The notes beneath the pieces are model-generated. The model saw only the letters and a list, made by a program, of their open reading frames with translations. It was not told the origin of the DNA and searched no databases. A stretch of 64,000 nt of DNA from Sinomicrobium weinanense (GTDB lineage Bacteria > Bacteroidota > Bacteroidia > Flavobacteriales > Flavobacteriaceae): assembly GCF_018863395.1 (NCBI RefSeq), contig NZ_JAHKRR010000004.1, positions 583,761 to 647,760 on the forward strand, read 5' to 3'. The position numbers and the translations under genes were made by a program. Position 1 is the first letter of the stretch. The number at the start of each line of letters is the position of its first letter. Below are positions 44,220 to 51,768 of this stretch, in pieces.

Positions 44220-47200
44220 TTAACGCGCTTCCGAAGGAAAGATCAGGGTGATCCGGGTGCCTTTGTTGACTGTACTCTTAATATCTACCTTACCGTTGAG
44301 GATAATGAGCAGGTCCAGGATGATCTTAATCCCCAGGCTATTGCTCGTGCTAATATAATCGGTATTTTCTTTTTTGTCCGGGCGGATCAGGGACTGGTAG
44401 TACTGGAGTTGCCTTTTGGGGATACCTTTACCTGTATCTGCTATAACAATATAAAGTTTTCTTTCCCGCTTAAAGGCATCCAGGGTTATTTTCCCGTTAT
44501 GTGTGTTCTTCACGGCGTTGTCCAGAAGGTTATGGATAATTATGGACAGCAGGTGCTTGTTGACCGAAATCATAAAATTATCCGGGATGTAATTGTATAT
44601 TCCGGTTCGTTGTGAATTGGCGATCTCCGTGAACAGGCTTATTTTTTCCCGGACCAGTTTCTGCAGGTTATAGCTTTCTCCGGGGGTGTTTTGCATGCCT
44701 TCGTAAATACGGGCTTTGCTGTAATCGAGAAGTTCGCTGATAAATTCGTGGATCTTTACTGAGGCATTATACATGGACCGGATGCCTTCGCGTATCATTT
44801 TTTTGTTGCCGCTGTCGTAGTTGGCGTAGAGGTATTCTCCCGTATCTACCATAAAACGCAAAGGGCTGCGTATATCGTGGCTTATGGAGGCGATGAGCTT
44901 TTCCTGTATGGCAGTGTGTTGTTTCAGTTTGTCTTTGGTGACGCGGAGCGTGCTGATCGTATTTCTCAGGTGGCGTGTACTTTCTATGATCTTCTTTTTC
45001 AGAAGGGCGTTTTTGTAGCGCACGTATTTTATGCGCAGTTTTATACAGTAAAATATGAGCACCGGGACAGACAGGCACAAAAGAGCGTAGAACCAGTCGG
45101 TTTCCCAGAAATAGGGAGGGACAATAAGCGTTATTCTCTTATGGAGGTAATGAGAGTAGAAACTGTTCATTTTTCGCACAATAAGGGTGTGTTTTCCCGG
45201 AGGTAACTGGGAGAAGGTTATGGTCTGCCCGTCTTCGACATATTCCCAGTTTTTGTTGTTTTCGTCCTCCAGTTTAAATTCTATGTTCAGGTTGTAAGGA
45301 TTGTCAAAGTAGGGTGTGGCCAGGCGGATGTGTACCCTTCCGAAGTCGCGATCCAGGATCACAGTGTCCCTGTTTACGGGGAGGATATGGTCTGCTGTTC
45401 GGACCTCGTCGACATAAATGGTCTTATTGGGCAGGTTGGGTTTTACTTGTTCAGGACTAAAGATCACAATTCCGTTGAGCGAGGGAAGAGCAATGTGCCC
45501 GCTGTTCAGTTTTATACCACAGGGTTCACAGTTCCCATTGAATTCATTAGACAGGAATCCGGAATCTTTGTTGTAATAATGATAATAGACCTGTTTCATC
45601 TTTCCGCAGGCGTAGTCGAGCATTTTCTTTTTGGATACCTGAAACAACCCCTTGCCCGTAGTGATCCACAGATACCCCTGGTCATCTTCTACAATGCAGT
45701 GCGATGAAAGCATATATCCCTTCCTGTCCGGCGGAAAACCGATCAGTGCTCCGTCCTTGTACAGAAATATGCCGTTTGTGGAAGTGGTGATCCATATTTC
45801 CTGCGGATTTGGGGCATACAGGCTTTTGATATGCTTGGCATAAAGTCCGGTGACCTGGCTGGTTTCTTTGTTGCGGAGGTCCATTTTGTACAATCCGTTG
45901 AAGCTGCCCAGCCAGAGTGTACTATCGGTAGTTTGCAGCATATAACAGGTGTTGAAATCCAGTGTTTTAAACCTTTTAGGGCTGCAATCCGGGTCGGAAG
46001 AATCGAGATAGTAGAGAGCACCTTTGGAGGCTATTCTTTTTTCGTTGTTGAGATGTACGGCAATCCATATCCGGCCGTCAGTACCTTTATACAGTTGTTC
46101 TATCTTTTGCGGGAGTGTCCACTGCTGGTATTCGTCGTAGTTCGTCTCTTTCCGGAAACGGTACAGTAGATTATGGTCCTTGGTCCAGATGTCTCCCTGC
46201 CTGTCTGTAATAAGGCTGTATTTGTCACTTTTCCAGGAGACATTCAATTTTTTACCCGAAATATTAGCTACGTCAATGACAGATCCGGTGGCCGTGACTA
46301 TCTGATTTGTACCATAGCTGGCCAGGGCGTATTGCACCATGTCCGTTCCCGGGACGTTGACGCTGTGAAAATCGTATTTTTTTACGATACCCATGCCCCG
46401 GGTGGCACTTCCCATATAAATATGCTTCAGGTAGGGATCGTAATAGATCGATAAAATGCTGTTTTCAGCACTGAAATCGAAATCTGCCAATATACGTTGA
46501 AGATAAAGCCCTGTACCCTTTTTCTGAAGGAGATACAGCTCTTTTTCCGTGTGGACGAAACTTTGCTGAGTTATGGCATTGTGGATAATCCCGGTGATTT
46601 TTTTATCCGGGACCTTTGTTCTTCCGAAAAATATCCCGCCGTCATGTATCATGGCATATCTGCCATTGTTTTGCAGATAATACAGGGTGTCTCCCATGGT
46701 AAAGAAATGCCGGGGACCGTTGTGAGGAAAACGGAGCCTGTATGTACCCTGTCCGGACATTTGATAGGCCACAGTGTCATTGCCTATGGAATAACGGGTG
46801 TTGCCGGACGCGGGGATAATGTACCTTTTGCCCGCCACACGGGTGGAGTCCGGGATGTTTCCCGTAAAAGGGGCCGTGTTGTGGCCGGGATAGGGCCTTG
46901 CCTTATTATGAAACGTTTTAGCAGTCCTTTTGGATATCAGGAGGGTTTCGTCAAAATCGTTATAGACGAAAATACTGTCCATGCCCGGATTTCCTTCGGC
47001 ATGGGTCATGCGGTTGTTGTGTATGGTAGTATTTTCAGAATTAAATACCCTGAAGTTTCTGCCGTCGTAGCGTACCAGGCCGTTTTGGGTGAGGAGCCAG
47101 ATAAAGCCATAAGTGTCCCTGAATATTTGTTTTACACTGTTTTGTGGTAACCCGTCACTGTCGGTATACCATTTTATGCTATAATCTTTAGCAGGGTGAT

Positions 47201-47267
47201 TGCGGATTTGGTGGCCATAGGTTATAAGATGGAGGGAACTGAAAAGGGTGATCAACGTAAGTCGCAT
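44220..47267 (-). CDS. orphan propeller-sensor histidine kinase
   Basis: A 1015-residue membrane sensor. A signal sequence is followed by two-component-regulator propeller repeats (about 30-590, with GFIWLLTQNGLVRYDG and GYLWITTGKGLFQVS), a Y_Y_Y domain (about 630-690), one TM (FYALLCLSVPVLIFYCIKL), a HisKA domain (SISHDIRSPLRF) and a HATPase_c with NLLDNAVKNT and ADTGKGIP. It stops after the kinase, without the receiver and AraC domains of hybrid systems of this type. No response regulator is adjacent. Ligand probably extracellular, for example a sugar. Confidence 0.9.
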   Translation of the reverse strand: MRLTLITLFSSLHLITYGHQIRNHPAKDYSIKWYTDSDGLPQNSVKQIFRDTYGFIWLLTQNGLVRYDGRNFRVFNSENTTIHNNRMTHAEGNPGMDSIFVYNDFDETLLISKRTAKTFHNKARPYPGHNTAPFTGNIPDSTRVAGKRYIIPASGNTRYSIGNDTVAYQMSGQGTYRLRFPHNGPRHFFTMGDTLYYLQNNGRYAMIHDGGIFFGRTKVPDKKITGIIHNAITQQSFVHTEKELYLLQKKGTGLYLQRILADFDFSAENSILSIYYDPYLKHIYMGSATRGMGIVKKYDFHSVNVPGTDMVQYALASYGTNQIVTATGSVIDVANISGKKLNVSWKSDKYSLITDRQGDIWTKDHNLLYRFRKETNYDEYQQWTLPQKIEQLYKGTDGRIWIAVHLNNEKRIASKGALYYLDSSDPDCSPKRFKTLDFNTCYMLQTTDSTLWLGSFNGLYKMDLRNKETSQVTGLYAKHIKSLYAPNPQEIWITTSTNGIFLYKDGALIGFPPDRKGYMLSSHCIVEDDQGYLWITTGKGLFQVSKKKMLDYACGKMKQVYYHYYNKDSGFLSNEFNGNCEPCGIKLNSGHIALPSLNGIVIFSPEQVKPNLPNKTIYVDEVRTADHILPVNRDTVILDRDFGRVHIRLATPYFDNPYNLNIEFKLEDENNKNWEYVEDGQTITFSQLPPGKHTLIVRKMNSFYSHYLHKRITLIVPPYFWETDWFYALLCLSVPVLIFYCIKLRIKYVRYKNALLKKKIIESTRHLRNTISTLRVTKDKLKQHTAIQEKLIASISHDIRSPLRFMVDTGEYLYANYDSGNKKMIREGIRSMYNASVKIHEFISELLDYSKARIYEGMQNTPGESYNLQKLVREKISLFTEIANSQRTGIYNYIPDNFMISVNKHLLSIIIHNLLDNAVKNTHNGKITLDAFKRERKLYIVIADTGKGIPKRQLQYYQSLIRPDKKENTDYISTSNSLGIKIILDLLIILNGKVDIKSTVNKGTRITLIFPSEAR

Positions 47268-47811
47268 TAGAATCAGAGGGAAATTCTAAAGATTATGTAA
47301 AATTTGCGGGCGTTAAATGTTTGCTACCAGGAGTGATAAAACACCTGTTTTATACTTATTTTAATACTATAAAACAGTTATAAGGTACTGAAATAATGTA
47401 GGTTATGAAAATTCTTATTTGAGGCCTACAAGTATACGAAAAAAAAAGTTAATAATGACCTGGCTGTTATAGAACTTGTTCTACACTGAAAATGAACTTA
47501 TTCTACACGGGCCATGTATTAGTTCTACGGCTTTTTTGAGGAGATTATAAGGCAACTACGCTACTTTTATATCGACGTTAATACAGCGTTTCCTAATATC
47601 ATAATCAAGTGTTTAGATAAGTCTTCCCGGCAAGTGTTGCTTTGCCGGGAGCTTATTTAGTTTATTTAAACTGCGAATACCGGAAAACTGTCCTGTCGTT
47701 CCCTTGTCCCGGCATTATCCGTATCGGGAGAATGAAACTGTACGGGCAGGAAATTAAATAACTTTTTCTAAGTGTGGATATTAGACTTCAATAGACAGAA
47801 AAAATTGAGAG
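47268..47811. other. long intergenic region with tandem 22-bp repeats
   Basis: 544 bp with no gene. It contains the three 22-bp repeats at 47470-47535 and a hairpin at 47625-47650 (TCCCGGCAA / TTGCCGGGA) without a strong T-run. The rest is A+T rich near both genes. Confidence 0.6.
47470..47535 (+). promoter_or_regulatory. three 22-bp tandem repeats (TTCTAC boxes)
   Basis: Units at 47470, 47492 and 47514 align as TAGAACTTGTTCTACAC, ATGAACTTATTCTACAC and ATGTATTAGTTCTACGG. The first contains the palindrome TAGAAC-TT-GTTCTA. They point toward the + strand genes at 47812 and 48123. The same repeat occurs inverted at 50355-50398. Confidence 0.65.
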
Positions 47812-48117
47812 ATGTCATTATTTTGTAAATATGTCATGCTTTTATTGCGAGTCAGACACTGCTCTTTTGAAAGTTCCTTGTGGAAAAGCAGTAGAGAGCA
47901 ACGTATTTCTCACCTGAAAAATATCCTGGAAGGCGAGGTGTTGCTGTCCAAGTCTAAAGCCGAGGTTGTGGAACTTCTGGGTGATGAGTACAATCACTAT
48001 TATGTAGATCGATGGAAATATTTTGTAACAGACCTGAAGAGCCTGCCCTACAAAATGTACCTGGAGATCGAATTTCGCAATAATGCGGTTTCCGTTTGCA
48101 GGGTAAAACTCGTTTAA
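47812..48117 (+). CDS. small protein, possibly BamE-like
   Basis: A 101-residue protein not clearly assigned. The C-terminal part (SKAEVVELLGDEYNHYYVDRW ending in LEIEFRNNAVSVCRVKL) has the rhythm of a BamE/SmpA-like fold: a helix with EVxxLLG, then a beta-hairpin with a conserved Trp and a final FxNxxV strand. No lipobox; the first 20 residues are moderately hydrophobic. The next gene starts 5 bp after the stop, so the pair is an operon preceded by the TTCTAC repeats. Confidence 0.6.
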   Translation: MSLFCKYVMLLLRVRHCSFESSLWKSSREQRISHLKNILEGEVLLSKSKAEVVELLGDEYNHYYVDRWKYFVTDLKSLPYKMYLEIEFRNNAVSVCRVKLV

Positions 48118-48122
48118 AGCGT

Positions 48123-48512
48123 ATGGAAATATTTGTACTTCAGGTAAAAGAGAATGAGAGTAGGGCGGTCCGAAAAAAAATAGAGGGTTTCAGCAGTTCC
48201 GGTCACCTGTATTTGCATCCCGGTTTCCCGTTTTATTATACTGATGGTGTTCAATATGCAATTGCTCTTTTTGAAGACGGCAGGTTGTTCCTGGATATGG
48301 CTATGTGGGCATTTGCACTGTCGCGGGAAACAGATTTTATTGTAATCCGCCTGTGCAGGGGAGAAAAGGGGGATTGCTGGCTGGAATTCTGTAAAAGAAA
48401 CAGGGAGGTCTTAAAAAGAGCGAGAATCTCCCGGAACATCCCCCTGGAACCCGGTGTCTGTATGTGTTTTTACTTTATTGGAAGAACCCTGCTTCTGCCT
48501 AACGAGTTTTAA
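48123..48512 (+). CDS. hypothetical protein
   Basis: A 129-residue protein with no family recognised. It is mixed alpha/beta with alternating hydrophobic strands (HLYLHPGFPFYYTDGVQY, RLFLDMAMWAF) and a Cys-rich C-terminal half (C80, C88, C93, C113 and C115 by eye). No signal or TM segment. ATG 48123 follows the previous stop by 5 bp; an earlier in-frame start at 48096 would overlap the neighbour. Confidence 0.55.
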   Translation: MEIFVLQVKENESRAVRKKIEGFSSSGHLYLHPGFPFYYTDGVQYAIALFEDGRLFLDMAMWAFALSRETDFIVIRLCRGEKGDCWLEFCKRNREVLKRARISRNIPLEPGVCMCFYFIGRTLLLPNEF

Positions 48513-48543
48513 GAAACTGTTTTCCGTGCGGGCAAAGGCAAGG

Positions 48544-48662
48544 TTAAAAGATTGATAGGAGATTGACCCCGCTACGCGGGAAGATTGAAGAAGATTAAAA
48601 TGTTTAAGATCAAACTCTCATTATCGAAATTCAATCTTCCATCAATCTCTTTCAATCTTTTT
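48544..48662. repeat. GATTGA inverted-repeat element without a gene
   Basis: The left arm carries AAAAGATTGATAGGAGATTGA (48546-48566) and AGATTGAAGAAGATTAAAA; the right arm carries TTCAATCTTCCATCAATCTC and TTTCAATCTTTTT (48630-48662). A small hairpin CCCCGCTACGCGGG lies in the left arm. It matches the arms of the element at 21870-22546 but has no protein gene between them. It immediately follows the parA stop. Confidence 0.7.
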
Positions 48663-49437
48663 ATTCAGTGGTGGCAGTTCCCTTGCTTATGATCTCATGA
48701 GCGAGGCTCAGGTAACTCAGTGCCCCCTTGCTGGTGGCATCGTAGTTGATGATACTTTCACCATAACTGGGAGCTTCGCTCAGGCGGATGTTGCGTTGAA
48801 CGATGGTGTCGAAGATCATATCGCTGAAATGCTGTTTTACTTCTTCTACCACCTGGTTGGACAACCGAAGCCTGGAGTCGTACATGGTGAGCAGCATACC
48901 TTCTATATCGAGCCTGGGGTTGTGTGTTTTCTGAACGCTTTTAATGGTGGTAAGAAGTTTTCCGAGGCCTTCCAGGGCAAAATATTCGCACTGAATGGGT
49001 ATGATGACGGAATATGCGGCAGTAAGGGCATTGAGCGTGAGCAGCCCGAGCGACGGGGCACAGTCTATAAGGATAAAATCATAATGGTCGTCAATCCCTT
49101 TCAGGGCTTCCTTAAACATGTATTCCCTTCTTTCCTTATCTACCAGTTCGATCTCTATGGCTACAAGGTCTATATGGGCCGGAATAAGGTCTACATTGGG
49201 AGATTTGGTCGGTATCACGGCGTCTTTTGCTTCAACGGTGTGTTCTAGCAACTGGTAAGTGCCGGTTTCTACATCATCTACCGGAATACCCAGCCCTGAA
49301 GTGGCATTGGCCTGCGGGTCTGCATCTATAAGCAGCACTTTTTTCTCCAGAACACCCAGCGCAGCCGCCAGGTTAACGGAGGTAGTGGTCTTGCCCACGC
49401 CACCTTTCTGATTTGCAATAGCTATGATCTTACCCAT
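48661..49437 (-). CDS. parA: ParA family chromosome-partitioning ATPase (Soj-like)
   Basis: A 258-residue MinD/ParA ATPase. Deviant Walker A is QKGGVGKTTTS (10-20), with LLIDADPQANATSGLG and the DYDFILIDCAPSLG-type Walker B region. Full length and chromosomal in type. Unlike the usual flavobacterial arrangement, no parB follows; the stop runs into a repeat element and then an opposite-strand gene. It may work with a ParB encoded elsewhere, or position another cargo. Confidence 0.93.
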   Translation of the reverse strand: MGKIIAIANQKGGVGKTTTSVNLAAALGVLEKKVLLIDADPQANATSGLGIPVDDVETGTYQLLEHTVEAKDAVIPTKSPNVDLIPAHIDLVAIEIELVDKERREYMFKEALKGIDDHYDFILIDCAPSLGLLTLNALTAAYSVIIPIQCEYFALEGLGKLLTTIKSVQKTHNPRLDIEGMLLTMYDSRLRLSNQVVEEVKQHFSDMIFDTIVQRNIRLSEAPSYGESIINYDATSKGALSYLSLAHEIISKGTATTE

Positions 49438-50027
49438 AATAACAATATTGATTTTTAATGACTTATAGAGGTTTGTTGTGGTTTTTAGAGATTTATTGTT
49501 ATTGGAAATAAATCAATGTTTTAACAAATTTCAAAAGCTCCCCTTTTCATCTGAAGAGGGGTGTCCCGCTTGTGGGACGGGGAGTTTGACCCGGCCCAAG
49601 CCTTGGGAATTTGCCCGGAACACCTATGTTTGTCCGATGGTTTGGGCTTTCTAACTCCCGATATCTCGGGACAGGCTCTCGGGTCCCGATCAGAGATCGG
49701 AACCACCTCCTTTCATCACAAGGGAGGAGCCCTGTTAGGCTCAATCAAAACCAAATGTAAAAGCAAAAAACAATTTTCAATTTATTGATATTCAACTTCT
49801 TGTATTTTTTATTTGAAAATTAACGCATCACCAGTAATTCATTGTAATAAATATCTATAAGTGACCACATCATAAATAGTTCTAATATAATTCCTGAATA
49901 TCCCGGAGCTTATCCCTGTATTGAACGGGTTGACAGGGCGGCTAAATTTCCTAAAAAACCTGCTCCGGGACTTCAGGAACCTACGGTTGGTTGTTTGCAA
50001 TGCGGTTCCTTTAGCCTGTGCCTTTGA
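49438..50027. other. intergenic region with a complex palindromic element
   Basis: 590 bp with no gene. 49530-49745 is a G+C-rich repeat-like block with nested inverted repeats: CCCCTTTTCATCTGAAGAGGGG, TCCCGCTTGTGGGA, CCCGATATCTCGGG, and terminal GCTCCCC / GGGAGGAGC. The remainder (49746-50027) is A+T rich without visible signals. Frames crossing the block look like repeat translation, not genes. Confidence 0.6.
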
Positions 50028-50213
50028 TCATTTATTTGTTATGCCACGGGCATAGAGGATCATCACAAAGCCTATGAGCAGCAGGATAAAATTTCCCCAC
50101 ACATAGCCTGTTTCGTCATTTGCCATCATGCGGTATTCCATAACATACCCCAGAATAGTTGTCAGGGAATAGACGGATATCACAACTCCTGCAAGAGTCA
50201 GTAGTTTTCTCAT
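50028..50213 (-). CDS. small two-TM membrane protein
   Basis: A 61-residue protein with two hydrophobic helices (LLTLAGVVISVYSLTTILGYV and NFILLLIGFVMILYA) joined by a short polar loop, and a basic C-terminus (RGITNK). No family recognised. The inverted copy of the 22-bp TTCTAC repeats lies 140-185 bp upstream on its own strand, suggesting shared control with the 47812/48123 pair. Confidence 0.55.
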   Translation of the reverse strand: MRKLLTLAGVVISVYSLTTILGYVMEYRMMANDETGYVWGNFILLLIGFVMILYARGITNK

Positions 50214-50354
50214 CAACTCAAAAAGTAAAAGGTTTCCACAAATCTATTTCAAGGTTTAGTATCAATTTTCAGGGATAAATCCCGCTCAGGCATGCATCGA
50301 TGCCCGGGTTAAAAGTGCGGTGAAATTAGGCTATTTTCCCTAGTAGCTCATGGC

Positions 50355-50398
50355 CTGAAATGTAGAACTAATTCGAATATCAGGTAGAATGAGTTCTA
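50355..50398 (-). promoter_or_regulatory. two 22-bp TTCTAC repeats, minus orientation
   Basis: On the minus strand TAGAACTCATTCTACC (from 50398) and TCGAATTAGTTCTACA (from 50376) are exactly 22 bp apart and match the repeats at 47470-47535. They point toward the small membrane-protein gene at 50028-50213. Confidence 0.6.
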
Positions 50399-50439
50399 TG
50401 TGATACTCCCCCCCGTGAAATTAAACTGGCCGGAATGTT

Positions 50440-51145
50440 TTATCTTTTCCCGACATGATCTTTGGTTTTCGAGAGATACATTTTCGAGAGATACGGAGTT
50501 ACGGGCTTTAGTGTTTTTTTGCTCGTGGGATGTACCCAGGGGAACGTAAAGAATTCGATCTTACCATCGATTATGGCATACCACATTGAGACCTTGCCGT
50601 TCCTGAAAAAGGAGATCGAGTCACCCGCCTGTATTTTTTTTAAACTTGGCCAATACTTTTTCATTGAGCTCCACTTCCAGTTCCAGGTCAGAACATCTTA
50701 TCTTTTCGTAGTGGTCATCCATCCAGATCATACAGTTCTTTTTATAGTATTTCGAAACGAAAAAGAACAGCCCGCTCAGAAGGAGGAAATTAACAACCAG
50801 GCTAAGGGCTATCTGCTTGTACATTTTTTTGATCTGCCTGGAAAATTTTCGGCACTTTTCTTCTTCTTTGGTTTCGTTTCTCCGGATAAAATCCTCAAAG
50901 CCCCTATAACCGATAAATTCGGCAAGAGCGTTAAGCGTAGCCTTATTGGGTGTGATCTTTCTTTTTTCGCCGGTGATATACGCCTTGTAATACCGGGTGA
51001 TGTTCCTGTCGCTCAGTCGAAAGCTGAAGTCGTCTTCCATTTTTTGGGCGAGGTACCTGGACCTCCCGTTTACGGAAGTTTCCACGGCTATTTCTTTTAC
51101 TTTGCCGAATACGGACTCCATGAGGTTCTGAATCCATTTTTCCAT
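50440..51145 (-). pseudogene. HTH-like/TM protein split by a frameshift at an A8 run
   Basis: Two overlapping frames together make one 234-residue protein. The first (51145 to 50621, 174 residues) carries an HTH-like segment (LSDRNITRYYKAYITGEK, then NALAEFIGYRGFEDFIRR), a TM helix (IALSLVVNFLLLSGLFFFV) and ends KFKKNTGG. The other (to 50440) continues with IQAGDSISFFRNGKVSMWYA. The junction is a run of eight T on the plus strand (50634-50641); seven would restore the frame. It could be an inactivating mutation, phase variation by slippage, or a sequencing error. The family occurs in flavobacteria as small TM proteins with this N-terminal domain; function unknown. Confidence 0.7.
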
Positions 51146-51525
51146 TTTTAATGTGTTTAAGTGTAAAATGATGGTTTACAGATTTTTGTGAGTCAGTTTT
51201 ATGAACGTTCACAAATTGTCAAAGAGATGTCTTGCCTTTGTCTACACTCTTTTGTCTTTCCTGTCTTTACTTCGCTGGCAGAATGGGGCCTTATTTGGCG
51301 TAGCTAACATACCAAAAGATAAGGGCCTGTTTTTACGGAAATCCGTAATGCGGGTGGCCGATGGCCGTAGGGAAGTGGCCAGACGCCTCCGCATTTAAGA
51401 TTTCTTCTTCCCAAAACCAAGGAGTACTCCCACATTACGGGGCTTATGGGGTGCCGTAACCCCAGGCATTTCCGGCTATTAGCCGGACGGTTACCCCTTT
51501 GTCTAATTCCAAAATTTTATCAAAA
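51146..51525. other. intergenic region upstream of the small lipoprotein
   Basis: 380 bp with no convincing gene. A stem-loop TCCGGCT-att-AGCCGGA is at 51471-51487, 38 bp before the lipoprotein start. No -7 box of the TAnnTTTG type stands out. A 65-codon frame at 51201-51398 has no family resemblance. Confidence 0.5.
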
Positions 51526-51684
51526 ATGAAAAAGTTACTTTTAATTATAGCGGTTGTTATTGCCAATCTGTCCCTGTCGTCATGTACTTATGACGATGTG
51601 GCGGAGAATGAAGCGTTGTATGATACGCAAGGAGGGCCAGGTGAAGACGGAGATATTGAACTACCTGAAGAGCCTGAATATTAA
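51526..51684 (+). CDS. small acidic lipoprotein
   Basis: A 52-residue peptide. It has a signal with lipobox (LLLIIAVVIANLSLSSC, C19), leaving a mature peptide of about 34 residues that is strongly acidic (ENEALYDTQGGPGEDGDIEL, then PEEPEY). ATG 51526 was chosen because it begins the signal. A strong terminator follows directly, so it makes a short abundant message independent of the TPR kinase gene 84 bp downstream. It could be a signal or periplasmic partner for that kinase; inference from position only. Confidence 0.7.
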   Translation: MKKLLLIIAVVIANLSLSSCTYDDVAENEALYDTQGGPGEDGDIELPEEPEY

Positions 51685-51701
51685 AAATATTTTGCAAAGA
51701 A

Positions 51702-51737
51702 AAGCCGCGGAAATTATTCGCGGCTTATCATTTTTTA
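51702..51737 (+). terminator. terminator after the small lipoprotein
   Basis: AAGCCGCG (51702-51709) pairs with CGCGGCTT (51719-51726), followed by a run of T at 51731-51736. Confidence 0.85.
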
Positions 51738-51768
51738 GTAATTTGGGGGGAAAGATCAAAGGTACCCC

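Noticed and set aside
49521..49788. Overlapping short frames in 49.5-49.8 kb
   Set aside because: They translate the nested palindromic element (GCTCCCC ... GGGAGGAGC), not a gene.
51201..51398. 65-codon frame upstream of the small lipoprotein
   Set aside because: No signal, no family; part of it follows inverted-repeat-like sequence.
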